Shown here: piece by piece, positions 1-11,348 of the stretch
Layout: the number at the start of each line of letters is the position of its first letter
How positions within the stretch are numbered: position 1 is the stretch's first letter
Origin: Reticulitermes speratus
Taxonomy: Eukaryota > Arthropoda > Insecta > Blattodea > Rhinotermitidae
NCBI GenBank assembly: GCA_021186555.1
Contig: JAJKFL010000026.1
Location: 930,001 to 994,000, forward strand
DNA length: 64,000 nucleotides
Direction: 5' to 3'
Made by a program: the position numbers and the translations under genes
Notes under the pieces: generated by a model
Told to the model about the DNA's origin: nothing
Databases searched by the model: none
Seen by the model: the letters and a program-made list of their open reading frames with translations, nothing else

Positions 1-902
1 CAACAACCGCTGTGTGCCACTTTGCAGTTACGAAACGGTGATATTTTGTGCTGTTATGTCATGTTATTTGCAATTACATGCAATGTTGCACTTTGGAGGA
101 GATGGTATTTCGAATTACGAACGACAGTGTGTATATACGAACAGGAGAGACTGGTTGCTTCGTAAAGTACAGCCACTGCAAAAACACACACACAGTTAGG
201 GAGATAGCTTACATTAATTGAGTGTTTTGTTGGTTGAAAATTTATATGTTAATAAAATGAAGGTTTTTGCTAAGTGTAATACAAAGACTGCAGGAACAAT
301 AGAAGTCACGTTAGTGCATTACACAGCACAGCTGACATATTGCCAAAACTCTGTTTTATGTCGCTGTACCAACTCGTCGTGAGCATGAAAGTTGTATGCA
401 TGTCTAACAATTACACTGTCATATGCTCGTGCTTTGTGGATGCCATGGCCTACCTTACATAGTAGAAATTTTGTGTTTATCGTCTTGTGTCAGTTGTGAC
501 AAACACCGCCATTGCTTTAGCTGTGCTCTACCGTATTTAAATACTTCTTTTTGCTACGTGTTTCACTTGATCTGTGATTGAGTCAGTCACACTGGGTTGC
601 CATGTTTACTATAGACGTAATCATGGAAATGACAGAGCTTTGTTGTCAGTGACGTCACAAGTGGTTACACGTAAAAAAATATGAGTCAGGCTTGTTGTAT
701 ATCTGTTGCTAGGGCAAGGAGGAATCACACCGTTAATGAAGAGCTGAAGGCAAATTAATTTTTTTGGTAATTTATGTGACATTTCTCAATTAAAAATTGC
801 GAGTTATAATTTTTTACTATAAAGTAATGACAGTATTTTACTAAATTCATCAAACATATTTACTCAGAAAACATTATGAAGCAGAACATTGTTTGAAGCG
901 TC
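1..902. other. non-coding, no feature recognised
   Basis: AT-rich sequence with stop codons in all frames apart from short chance openings. A TGACGTCA palindrome (CRE-like) lies near 649, but nothing around it supports a promoter. I see no gene, RNA or repeat with a recognisable relative elsewhere in the window. Confidence 0.5.
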
Positions 903-1890
903 AATATTATGTTAAAGTATCACGTGACGGTAAATACTATGTTAATGTATCACGTGACGGTAAATACTATGTTAATGTATCACGTGACGATAAATACTAT
1001 GTCAATGTATCACGTGACGGTAAATAAAATGTAAAAGTATCACGTGACTGTTAATAAAATGCTAAAGTATCACGTGATGGTAAACACTATGTTAAATTAT
1101 CACGTGACGGTAAATAAAATGTTAAAGTATCACGTGACTGTTAATAACATGTTAAAGTATCACGTGACGGTAAATAAAATGTTAAAGTATCACGTGACGG
1201 TAAATAACATGTTAAAGTATCACGTGACGGTAAGTACAATGTTGAAGTATCACGTAACGGTAAATACAATGTTAAGGTATCACGTGACGGTAAATACTAT
1301 GTTAAAGTATCACGTGACGGTAAATACAATGTTAAAGTATCACGTGACGGTAAATACTATGTTAATGTATCACGTGACGGTAAATACTAAGTTAATGTAT
1401 CACGTGATGATAAATACTATGTCAATGTATCACGTGACGGTAAATAAAATGTAAAAGTATCACGTGACTTAATAAAATGCTAAAGTATCACGTGACGGTA
1501 AATACTATGTTAAATTATCACGTGACGGTAAATAAAATGTTAAAGTATCACGTGACTGTTAATAACATGTTAAAGTATCACGTGACGGTAAATAAAATGT
1601 TAAAGTATCACGTGACGGTAAATAACATGTTAAAGTATCACGTGACGGTAAGTACAATGTTGAAGTATCACGTAACGGTAAATACAATGTTAAGGTATCA
1701 CGTGACGGTAAATACTATGTTAAAGTATCACGTGACGGTAAATACAATGTTAAAGTATCACGTGACGGTAAATACAGTGTTAAAGTATCACGTGACGGTG
1801 AATACAGTGTTAAAGTATCACGTGACGGTAAATACAATGTTAAAGTATCACGTGACGGTAAATACTATGTTAAAGTATCACGTGACGCTC
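903..1890 (+). repeat. 30-bp minisatellite carrying CACGTG in nearly every unit
   Basis: About 33 units of 30 bp read roughly ATGTTAAAGTAT-CACGTGACGG-TAAATACT. Each contains the palindrome TCACGTGA (a canonical E-box), with only a few units mutated (CACGTAACGG near 1250 and 1670). A 2-bp deletion near 1467 shifts the register. The block after it repeats the order of variants seen from about 1045 (units reading AATAAAATGC, then AACACTATG or AATACTATG, then AATAAAATG), so a higher-order duplication of about 420 bp lies inside the array. The 10-residue repeated open frames are a consequence of the 30-bp period and are not evidence of a protein. Confidence 0.97.
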
Positions 1891-3235
1891 CCGTTTGTAG
1901 TAATATATTAAATACATATATTGCTTTGTGAAATAATTGTAAGGAAGCAGATACAAAGTAAATATCACTGAGTCTGTAGACGTCAGCAGTTGGTGCATCA
2001 GTTTTAAAGCTACAGAATTCAGAGAAAACGAAAACTCTAGAATCCTAAACTCTCGGTCTCTGTACAAGCCGCACACACGTACGTACAGTTTATTTTGTAT
2101 TCTGAATCAATTACAGTGACGATTTTAGTTCAGCCGTCTGTAATTGCCCACTGCAGTTAATGAACCGCCCTAAACTGTATAATTAAAACATTTCGTCACG
2201 CTAAGTGTGACCGATATTTTTTCCTCTACAAGCGGTGGATAAATTTTTTTATATATCCGTTATACTTCAAATATTAAGGCGAATAAGTGCACAAAAGCAA
2301 TTAATGTTAAGACACGCCGCGTCTGTCCGTCTGTCCACATGTTTTAGCTCTCAAAACACGTAATGATATTCGATGAAATTTGGTATGAGGAGTTTTGAAA
2401 CGAATGTCTTAATGTGAAGTGCATTTTGATTCAAATCGCTTTACCGTAACAATGACATATTTCTTAAATGATGACGTAATCCGATCTGTAACTAATAACT
2501 AACTAACTAACTAACCAATCAAATTCATGAAAGAGTACTTGGTGAAAAGTTAAAAAGTATCACGTGACGCTCCCGTTTGTAGTAATATATTAAATACATA
2601 TATTGCTTTGTGAAATAATTGTAAGGAAGCAGATACAAAGTAAATATCACTGAGTCTGTAGACGTCAGCAGTTGGTGCATCAGTTTTAAAGCTACAGAAT
2701 TCAGAGAAAACGAAAACTCTAGAATCCTAAACTCTCGGTCTCTGTACAAGCCGCACACACGTACGTACAGTTTATTTTGTATTCTGAATCAATTACAGTG
2801 ACGATTTTAGTTCAGCCGTCTGTAATTGCCCACTGCAGTTAATGAACCGCCCTAAACTGTATAATTAAAACATTTCGTCACGCTAAGTGTGACCGATATT
2901 TTTTCCTCTACAAGCGGTGGATAAATTTTTTTATATATCCGTTATACTTCAAATATTAAGGCGAATAAGTGCACAAAAGCAATTAATGTTAAGACACGCC
3001 GCGTCTGTCCGTCTGTCCACATGTTTTAGCTCTCAAAACACGTAATGATATTCGATGAAATTTGGTATGAGGAGTTTTGAAACGAATGTCTTAATGTGAA
3101 GTGCATTTTGATTCAAATCGCTTTACCGTAACAATGACATATTTCTTAAATGATGACGTAATCCGATCTGTAACTAATAACTAACAACTAACTAACCAAT
3201 CAAATTCATGAAAGAGTACTTGGTGAAAAGTTAAA
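1873..3235 (+). repeat. 682-bp tandem duplication
   Basis: Positions 1873-2554 and 2555-3235 are two nearly identical direct copies. The clearest difference is one base in the CTAACTAACTAAC run near 2500 and 3180. Both begin with the last piece of a 30-bp minisatellite unit (AAGTATCACGTGACG) and end with GGTGAAAAGTTAAA. The duplication therefore used the minisatellite edge as its breakpoint. Within each copy, near 2320 and 3003, is a CGTCTGTCCGTCTGTCC stretch followed by ATGAAATTTGGTATG, which I recall as part of widespread invertebrate interspersed repeats. No credible gene lies inside; the 68-77 residue open frames on the minus strand are duplicated with the DNA. Confidence 0.95.
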
Positions 3236-3239
3236 GAGT

Positions 3240-3720
3240 TTCTCAGGTAGTGACGAAATTCCTCGCATTTATGAAGCCTGAATGTTCATCACAGTGCTAA
3301 CAACAACCCGAAACTTGTCGCAATCTTGAAAAAGATTAAACCATTCCAAGTCCTCCCATTTGTTTTACTAACATCCACTGTAATAGTTACTTTTCCATCT
3401 AAGCTTAGACCTTTCAAGTGAACAATGTTTTTTTTTCAGTTTTCCCACCAAAACACTGAACGCATTTCTTTTCTCCCATACATAAATGCCACATGCTCCG
3501 TCCATCTCATCCTCCTTGATTTGATCACCCAAATATTACTTGTAAGTACAAATTATGAACTTCCAAGCTACGCAATCTTCTCCATTTTCCATCAATCTAC
3601 TTCCCGTTTGGCCTACATAGAATCCTGAGCACAGTATTATCGCATATACTCAGTTATGTTCGTCCCTTAACGTGGGATACCAAGTTTCACACCCATGAAA
3701 AAACTCTGATGTCACACGTA
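3240..3720 (-). mobile_element. decayed 3' end of a non-LTR retrotransposon
   Basis: Read on the minus strand, this matches the layout of the better preserved copies at 23510-24235 and 30473-30770. Shared landmarks on the plus strand are TTTATG-AA-CCYGAA-GTTCAT near the 3' end, TCCCACCAAAAC, CCACATGCTCCGTCCATCTC, TTGATTTGATCACCC and ACCAAGTTTCACACCCA. Many indels and stops are present. It is the C-terminal end of the RT polyprotein and is not functional. Confidence 0.75.
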
Positions 3721-4429
3721 TTTAAAACTGTGCACGGTATAAAACAGAAGCTCATTAAGACCGTGAGCTAACAACGTTCTGACGTCGTACAGAGCTAGTT
3801 ACAAAATGAAGTAACAAACGCTAAATTCTCCGTGCATATTCACGATAAGTGCGACTAGTCAAGCGGTGCTGATTGGCGCTCTTTAGAGTGCCGCAGTATG
3901 TATGTCCGTCTGCAGCATCGTCTGTAGTGCTGAACATAAACGTCAATAAAACGATTGACTAAAATTTCAAAAATAAACAAAATGAAAAAATATTTTCAAA
4001 TTCTACTCTCAACATGTTTCCTGTCTTGATTACTAACAGAAAGTAAGCAACATATAATTATCGCAACTGTCGCAAGTAATTTTTCAAAGCAGTGTCCAAA
4101 GAGGTAATGGTTATAAGGTCGAACAAGTAGTAAGCAGAAGTTTGTACCTGCCAGTGTTGCACAAACACAACTCTCGATACACTGCAGCGTGAATAAAATT
4201 TCAGAGCGTACCGCTGCATTAGCCTGCTCATACATCAAGTTGCAGCACCAATCTATTATCTGAGACGAACAGCGAGATCAACTAGAAACACAGTAGAACT
4301 ATAACGGAAGTAATGCTTAATGAAGGCATGTACATGCAACGAAACAAGAGATGCAAACAACTTAGTCACAAACCCGAACAAATGAAAAAAAAAAGCTGGA
4401 TAGAAATCATACAATGAGTGGTTTGACTG
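3721..4429. other. non-coding, no feature recognised
   Basis: No gene or repeat recognised. The open frames of 80-88 codons here have no domain that I can identify. Confidence 0.4.
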
Positions 4430-4945
4430 GTACCTTGGATGGGTACACTGGGACGAGTACACGTTGGATGGTACGTGGACTGGGGTACCGTTGAGGGTTG
4501 GGGACACCGTTGACGGATACACGTTCGTGGACTGGAGTACACGTTAGGACTGAGGTACACGTGTGGATAGGAAACACGTTGTGGACTGAGTACACGTTGT
4601 GGATGGGGTCACGTGTGGCTGGGGTACACGATGAGGACTGGGGAAACACGTTGGATGGGGTACACGTTTGACTGAGGTACAATGTCGAACTGGAGTAACA
4701 CGTTGTGACTGGGTAACACGTGTTGGACTGAATAACACTATTGACTGGGGTACGTTTGTGGACTGGGGTACACGTTGTGGACTGAGGTACACGTTGTGGA
4801 CTGAGGTACACGTTGTGGACTGGGGTACACGTTGTGGACTGGGGTACACGTTGTGGACTGGGGTACACGTTGTGGACTGGGGTACACGTTGTGGACTGGG
4901 GTACACGTTGTGGACTGGGGTACACGTTGTGGACTGGGGTACACG
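4430..4945 (+). repeat. 19-bp minisatellite with a homogeneity gradient
   Basis: The unit is CTGGGGTACACGTTGTGGA (19 bp). From about 4740 to 4945 units are near-identical, whereas from 4430 to 4740 they differ in length and sequence. Because 19 is not a multiple of 3, the same repeat is open in several frames and gives overlapping Val-Tyr-Pro-Ser-Pro-Gln type frames on the minus strand. These are by-products. The gradient suggests that amplification continues at the right-hand edge. Confidence 0.96.
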
Positions 4946-5284
4946 TTTAGAATATTTGTGTATTCTGATGTCGCGTACAAATCTATAAAGTTTTTGGCGT
5001 TTCGGCGGAACATAATGCCTCCATTTTCTGGGTAGGTGTAATGATAATAATATGTCAAAATAAGTCAGACCTATACAAGCAACATAAGCGATCGACTAAT
5101 CGCTAACAAGCACCTTTCAGAAGTCACAATTACCGCGAAAACTTTATACTTTACACGGAATGCCACACAGCTAGTTCGAACGGTAACGTTTTGACTTGTC
5201 TTAGGAAGACGTACATGTCGGATATTGGCTGGGAACAAAACGATACCGAAAGGTTTTTGTTCTTCTTCAGACACTACATACAAG
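4946..5284. other. non-coding, no feature recognised
   Basis: Unique-looking sequence between the 19-bp array and a SINE fragment. Nothing identified. Confidence 0.4.
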
Positions 5285-5375
5285 AGTAACGAGGTAAAGG
5301 TAAAGTTGTCCCTGCGCCCGACATGACGGCATAGGTCTGAGTGGAGGTACTGTTCCACTCATCCTTTTCTTGGGC
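5285..5375 (-). mobile_element. fragment of a tRNA-derived SINE (family 5)
   Basis: GGTAAAGGTAAAGTTGTCCC and TCCACTCAT resemble the element at 44100-44372 (GTAAGTTTGTCCCTG, GCTCCACTCATTAC). Only the 3' half in minus orientation is present; no tRNA-like head is seen. Confidence 0.45.
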
Positions 5376-5652
5376 GTTAAATGTGGTAAGAATTCGGCAA
5401 CGGTATTTTAAATTGGCCACGAACGATTCACTTCTCACATGGACTCTCACGTGGACTCCACGCACAGCGACGAAACGTCCGTAACAGCAGAAAACGTTAG
5501 ACCAATTGAATGACCACCAGCTTGCAGAACAAAGCTCTGTGCCGTGCTGCTAATCACCTCCTTCCTTCACCATGTCATTATTTTCGCCGTGTCAGTCTCC
5601 ATGAAATAACGAATTTGAAATCCCCGAGCCATTGCAAAGAACAAGTTGGCGA

Positions 5653-5820
5653 CAGTTTATACAGTGTGTATCGTCTTCAGTACGCAGTTTATACAGTGTG
5701 TATCGTCTTCAGTACGCAGTTTATACAGTGTGTATCGTCTTCAGTACGCAGTTTATAGAGTGTGTATCGTCTTCAGTACGCAGTTTATACAGTGTGTATC
5801 GTCTTCAGTACGCAGTTTTA
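5653..5820 (+). repeat. 32-bp minisatellite, about 5 copies
   Basis: The unit starts CAGTTTATACAGTGTGTATC and continues GTCTTCAGTACG, with only one obvious substitution (TATAGAG near 5755). The near-identity of units indicates recent amplification. The 32-bp period makes all three plus frames cycle through the same peptide. Confidence 0.96.
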
Positions 5821-5869
5821 TACACGAACAGTAAATGTTGCAGGCTGCCAACAACATTAGGTTATTAGG

Positions 5870-5990
5870 GCCAGCGGTATGAAGATATATGAAAGGCTAT
5901 ATTAGGGCTGGAGTACCACCTCCTCCCTTTGTGTCAGGGGTTGTGTTGAAGGCTCGGATCACAACCCTGCTAATTAGAAGCGGAGACACT
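5870..5990 (+). mobile_element. probable fragment of SINE family 1
   Basis: GGCTGGAGTACCACCTCCTC and the following CCCTTTGTGTCAG resemble the 3' half of the family-1 SINE near 30225-30270 (GAGCTATACCTCTACTCC, CTCTCTGGGCC). Strongly diverged. Confidence 0.35.
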
Positions 5991-6318
5991 AGGGGTGCAA
6001 GTTGAGGACTCACCATATCTGCACGTTACACTTCCGTAAGTCATCGTGCAAGATTGTACTAAGGGACCAAATCTCGAATGAATGACCGTCTAAAAAAAAA
6101 GGAACTTTCTAATGCATTTGGATAAAAATCTGGCTTAAATCCAAACCTTCCACCTGCACCTAAATACCGATATGAGCGAAACGAGTGTAGAGTAATTTAC
6201 GGTCTTAAATTAATAACTGTTTAATAAAGCATTATGCTTCGAAAGTATAAATAATTTGCGGAGACAATCATTGCATAATAAATCAGTCGCTTTATTGTCA
6301 TAAAATATCGCTTCTTTA

Positions 6319-8990
6319 TATTTGTGTGTTTTGTGTGGATCTCAGAAAAAACAGCGATTATTTCACTGTACAACATTAACTGACTGGTTTGTATAACTGA
6401 GACGGAGTGTGTTTACTGCGCGGTACGGACTGTATTTATGTGTTTTGTGTGGATCTGAGAACAAACAGCGATTATTTCACTGTACAACATTAACTGACTG
6501 GTTTGTATAACTGAGACGGAGTGTGTTTACTGCGCGGTACGGACTGTATTTATGTGTTTTGTGTGGATCTCAGAACAAACAGCGATTATTTCACTGTACA
6601 ACATTAACTGACTGGTTTGTATAACTGAGACGGAGTGTGTTTACTGCGCGGTACGGACTGTATTTATGTGTTTTGTGTGGATCTCAGAACAAACAGCGAT
6701 TATTTCACTGTACAGCATTAACTGACTGGTTTGTATAACTGAGACGGAGTGTGTTTACTGCGCGGTACGGACTGTATTTATGTGTTTTGTGTGGATCTCA
6801 GAACAAACAGCGATTATTTCACTGTACAACATTAACTGACTGGTTTGTATAACTGAGACGGAGTGTGTTTACTGCGCGGTACGGACTGTATTTATGTGTT
6901 TTGTGTGGATCTCAGAACAAACAGCGATTATTTCACTGTACAGCATTAACTGACTGGTTTGTATAACTGAGACGGAGTGTGTTTACTGCGCGGTACGGAC
7001 TGTATTTATGTGTTTTTGTGTGGATCTCAGAACAAACAGCGATTATTTCACTGTACAACATTAACTGACTGGTTTGTATAACTGAGACGGAGTGTGTTTA
7101 CTGCGCGGTACGGACTGTATTTATGTGTTTTGTGTGGATCTCAGAACAAACAGCGATTATTTCACTGTACAACATTAACTGACTGGTTTGTATAACTGAG
7201 ACGGAGTGTGTTTACTGCGCGGTACGGACTGTATTTATGTGTTTTGTGTGGATCTCAGAACAAACAGCGATTATTTCACTGTACAACATTAACTGACTGG
7301 TTTGTATAACTGAGACGGAGTGTGTTTACTGCGCGGTACGGACTGTATTTATGTGTTTTGTGTGGATCTCAGAACAAACAGCGATTATTTCACTGTACAA
7401 CATTAACTGACTGGTTTGTATAACTGAGACGGAGTGTGTTTACTGCGCGGTACGGACTGTATTTATGTGTTTTGTGTGGATCTCAGAACAAACAGCGATT
7501 ATTTCACTGTACAACATTAACTGACTGGTTTGTATAACTGAGACGGAGTGTGTTTACTGCGCGGTACGGACTGTATTTATGTGTTTTGTGTGGATCTGAG
7601 AACAAACAGCGATTATTTCACTGTACAACATTAACTGACTGGTTTGTATAACTGAGACGGAGTGTGTTTACTGCGCGGTACGGACTGTATTTATGTGTTT
7701 TGTGTGGATCTCAGAACAAACAGCGATTATTTCACTGTACAACATTAACTGACTGGTTTGTATAACTGAGACGGAGTGTGTTTACTGCGCGGTACGGACT
7801 GTATTTATGTGTTTTGTGTGGATCTCAGAACAAACAGCGATTATTTCACTGTACAACATTAACTGACTGGTTTGTATAACTGAGACGGAGTGTGTTTACT
7901 GCGCGGTACGGACTGTATTTATGTGTTTTGTGTGGATCCTAGAACAAACAGCGATTATTTCACTGTACAACATTAACTGACTGGTTTGTATAACTGAGAC
8001 GGAGTGTTTACTGCGCGGTACGGACTAAGTGTTTATGTAAAGTGTGTTTACTTCGCGGTACGGACTGTATTTATGTGTTTTGTGTGGATCTCAGAACAAA
8101 CAGCGATTATTTCACTGTACAACATTAACTGACTGGTTTGTATAACTGAGACGGAGTGTTTACTGCGCGGTACGGACTAAGTGTTTATGTAAAGTGTGTT
8201 TACTGCGCGGTACGGACTGTATTTATGTGTTTTGTGTGGATCTCAGAACAAACAGCGATTATTTCACTGTACAACATTAACTGACTGGTTTGTATAACTG
8301 AGACGGAGTGTGTTTACTGCGCGGTACGGACTGTATTTATGTGTTTTGTGTGGATCTCAGAACAAATAGCGATTATTTCACTGTACAACATTAACTGACT
8401 GGTTTGTATAACTGAGACGGAGTGTTTACTGCGCGGTACGGACTAAGTGTTTATGTAAAGTGTGTGTACTGCGCGGTACGGACTGTATTTATGTGTTTTG
8501 TGTGGATCTCAGAACAAATAGCGATTATTTCACTGTACAACATTAACTGACTGGTTTGTATAACTGAGACGGAGTGTTTACTGCGCGGTACGGACTAAGT
8601 GTTTATGTAAAGTGTGTTTACTGCGCGGTACGGACTGTATTTATGTGTTTTGTGTGGATCTCAGAACAAATAGCGATTATTTCACTGTACAACATTAACT
8701 GACTGGTTTGTATAACTGAGACGGAGTGTTTACTGCGCGGTACGGACTAAGTGTTTATGTAAAGTGTGTTTACTGCGCGGTACGGACTGTATTTATGTGT
8801 TTTGTGTGGATCTCAGAACAAACAGCGATTATTTCACTGTACAGCATTAACTGACTGGTTTGTATAACTGAGACGGAGTGTTTACTGCGCGGTACGGACT
8901 AAGTGTTTATGTAAAGTGTGTTTACTTCGCGGTACGGACTGGGTGTTTATGTAAAATGTGTTTACTGCGCGGTACGAGCTGTGTCTTTAA
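6319..8990 (+). repeat. array A of the 114-bp/40-bp satellite family
   Basis: About 22 repeats. The 114-bp unit runs GGACTGTATTTATGTGTTTT, GTGTGGATCTCAGAACAAAC, AGCGATTATTTCACTGTACA, ACATTAACTGACTGGTTTGT, ATAACTGAGACGGAGTGTGT, TTACTGCGCGGTAC. From about 7990 to 8950, 114-bp units alternate with a 40-bp unit (AAGTGTTTATGTAAAG joined to TGTGTTTACTGCGCGGTACG), giving a composite of roughly 154 bp. The 40-mer equals the two ends of the 114-mer with the middle removed. Inside each 114-mer, CTCAG-A-ACAAAC and GTTTGT-ATAA-CTGAG are inverted and could pair. Unlike the other eight arrays this one lacks the conserved outer terminus: at its left it begins abruptly with ATATTTGTGTGTTTTG. Confidence 0.97.
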
Positions 8991-9998
8991 AAATCCTGGT
9001 TATTTTAGTGTTTAAATGTTTAATCACAGACAGACTAGTGTAGTAATTGCTTAAGGCCCAAATGAAAGCAGTTTTAACGAAGTCTGAAATAAAGCATATT
9101 TTGCTGCGGGCTGTAAAACTAAAAGCACTGAGAAACCGGAAGCTAACAAACAAAGCAAAATGCTAATAGGCAATATATTCTTATCAAAATTGAAACAAGT
9201 TGTATTTACTTGGTGTTTTAAATTTAATTTTATACATGCCTGTACTGACACGCATATCAATTACGCGTACGCACCTTACCACGAGTGTGACTAATGAGAG
9301 TGCGTATGGAGTGAATATGGATTATCATTACAGCTAAGAGTTAACGCACAATCTTTCTCACGCACTATCACACATTGTCAAAATCTGTACCGATACGATA
9401 ACCCAAGGCACTCTAAGATCTTGAGGCATGCACAAACGTGGATCGAACTGTAATTACACTCAGTAGGCTAACTTCTTTGATAGTTGATTGAATATGGGAA
9501 AAAGGACGGTTCTTGTTAATTGCTTCTCGGTATAATTTTAAGAAAGTATAACGAGAATTGGGAGAAAAGCTAATTCTAATTACTTTCACGTAAAACTGGA
9601 TGTACTTAGTAATTCTTTTTAGAACAGCCACAAAAATTACAGGACGGGTGACAATAAAATTTTAATCAGGACTCACAAGTTTTTTTCTCCAGAAGAAATA
9701 TTTTTAATTTTTTTAAGTGTCTGTAATTTTTTTTCACTTCTTTGGTTTATGTTTTAGAGTAAGACAATAGGACAAACAGTATAAACACTCAGAAGTTGGC
9801 ACACAGCGACATTTGCCTAACCTTGACTTGTGCTGTAAGAGATTAATGTGTTTCATCACCGAAATAAAAAATCCTAGCTCTGGAGGATATGTTAGTTCAA
9901 TCCAATCGAATGTCAAAAAGTATAGTCTGTTTACATTCCTAAGGTTTAATATTCAAAATTATAAATTTCACACTGTTCACACCGTGCATCTTCGTCAT
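8991..9998. other. non-coding, no feature recognised
   Basis: AT-rich DNA with short chance open frames on both strands. No repeat relative found in the window. Confidence 0.4.
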
Positions 9999-10078
9999 AT
10001 TAAATCAAGTTATAAACCAACCGATGCACACTAAAACCACTTTTTAAGTAGCTTTGTTATAAAATTGTTAAAATTGTA

Positions 10079-10119
10079 CCCCTACACGTGTTTCGATCCT
10101 AGGATCATCGTCAGGGGGG
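10079..10119 (-). ncRNA. hammerhead-ribozyme-like motif (left arm)
   Basis: On the minus strand: CCCC, core CTGACGA, stem II TGATCC-TA-GGATC, core GAAA, palindromic stem III CACGTG, then TA and GGGG. This fits the type I order: stem I, CUGANGA, stem II, GAAA, stem III, UH, stem I. Stem I CCCC/GGGG and stem II GATCC/GGATC are fully paired. Activity is inferred only. Confidence 0.7.
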
Positions 10120-10429
10120 TTTATTGCTAAAAGCTACATTCACTTCAACACATGATTTAAAATATTCTATCTGCACTTTGAAACATAAGTTAAAATCTTG
10201 TAAAAAGATTCGCTAACAGTTGTAAAATTATAAAAGCACTGTAGATGGTAGAATTGTGGAACTGCTGGCGTGTGGTATTAAAAGCATATGAAATGTTTTT
10301 GCGTGGAGCGGAGTGTACTACGTGTTGTGCGGTGAGGAGTACACGGTGGAGAGTACTACGTGTTGTGCGGTGAGGAGTACTACGGTGGAGTGTCTGGTTC
10401 GGGAGGTTGTGTAGCTTTTAGCAATAAAA

Positions 10430-10469
10430 CCCCCTGACGATGATCCTAGGATCGAAACACGTGTAGGGG
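10430..10469 (+). ncRNA. hammerhead-ribozyme-like motif (right arm)
   Basis: Plus-strand mirror of the motif at 10079-10119, with CCCC, CTGACGA, GATCC/GGATC, GAAA, CACGTG, TA, GGGG. All core positions are intact. Confidence 0.7.
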
Positions 10470-10549
10470 TACAATTTTAACAATTTTATAATAAAGCTAC
10501 TTAAAAAGTGGTTTTAGTGTGCATCGGTTGGTTTATAACTTAATTTAAT

Positions 10550-11348
10550 TCAAAATTATGTTCTGTTATCTTCCTGTACCAAAATTACGCACAGCCCAAT
10601 TTTTGGTCACACACGTAAATTATACAATAAAATACAATACAGTATACAACAGAACGCACAATATGTTAGTACATAGGTTTTGCATTTGAAACATTATAAT
10701 TCCGACATGTTTCGCTCCAGTATGGAACATCTTCGTGGAGAATCACATCAAGTAATAAGCATAAAAAATGAAATAAAATTAAAATTAACTTGAAAATTAA
10801 AATTAAAACTGATATTTTTATGAGTGTTCGAAAAAATATGCCATTACAAAGAATCCATGAATTTCCTATGCTTCGATTGGCATTGAAGAGTCCTACTTTG
10901 CCGACAATTATAAATTTTTATATTAAAAAATTTTAAAATTCTTTGAGTGAATATTCCGTGAAAGTGCGTCCTCAATGTAGTCCTGTAGGACTCTAATGTA
11001 CAGGAATGGAGTAGTTGAAGTTTTATTTATGGAAATCAAAGCTAGATACAGGAATTGTCAAAGTTTCTTACAACGTATTTAAAGCAGCCGTGGAGAGACG
11101 CGTGATTGTGACGTCACAAGACTTATGACTGGCTCTGTGCTGGTCTGCAGCAAACTGTTAGTGAGCGCTCAGATATAATTACATTCGTGCTGTAAAAATA
11201 CACACTGCGCATCGTCTTCTGCGCATCTAACTTCACACACAGTTGTGTCATAGGTCATGAGGATGCGGAAATCGAAATGGGTTGCTTTATTACGTAAGGT
11301 CGCGTACTGACGATTGAGTGATGAATATACTTCAAATTTGTGCATTAA
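10550..11348. other. non-coding; contains one degenerate ribozyme-like motif
   Basis: AT-rich sequence. At 10701-10740 (minus strand) ACGAAGATG, GTTCC...GGAGC and GAAACATGTC follow the hammerhead layout, but the CUGA half of the core is altered. No gene seen. Confidence 0.45.

Larger units (their letters stand above)
9999..10549. mobile_element. foldback element with a hammerhead-like motif in each arm
   Basis: About 140 bp at the left (to 10136) is the reverse complement of 10411-10549, with very few mismatches. The arms include GTTATAAACCAACCGATGCA, CCACTTTTTAAGTAGCTTT and the ribozyme-like motif. The central 275 bp is unique, with a small GTACTACGTGTTGTGCGGTG duplication near 10315-10385. 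There is no coding sequence. It may be a non-autonomous element; the source of its mobility is unknown. Confidence 0.9.

Noticed and set aside
1044..1911. MLKYHVTVN repeat frames
   Set aside because: By-product of the 30-bp E-box minisatellite; the 2-bp deletion near 1467 also breaks the frame.
6319..8990. CRISPR-like array
   Set aside because: Units are contiguous and homogeneous with no variable spacers, and the surrounding DNA is eukaryotic with a spliced homeobox exon.
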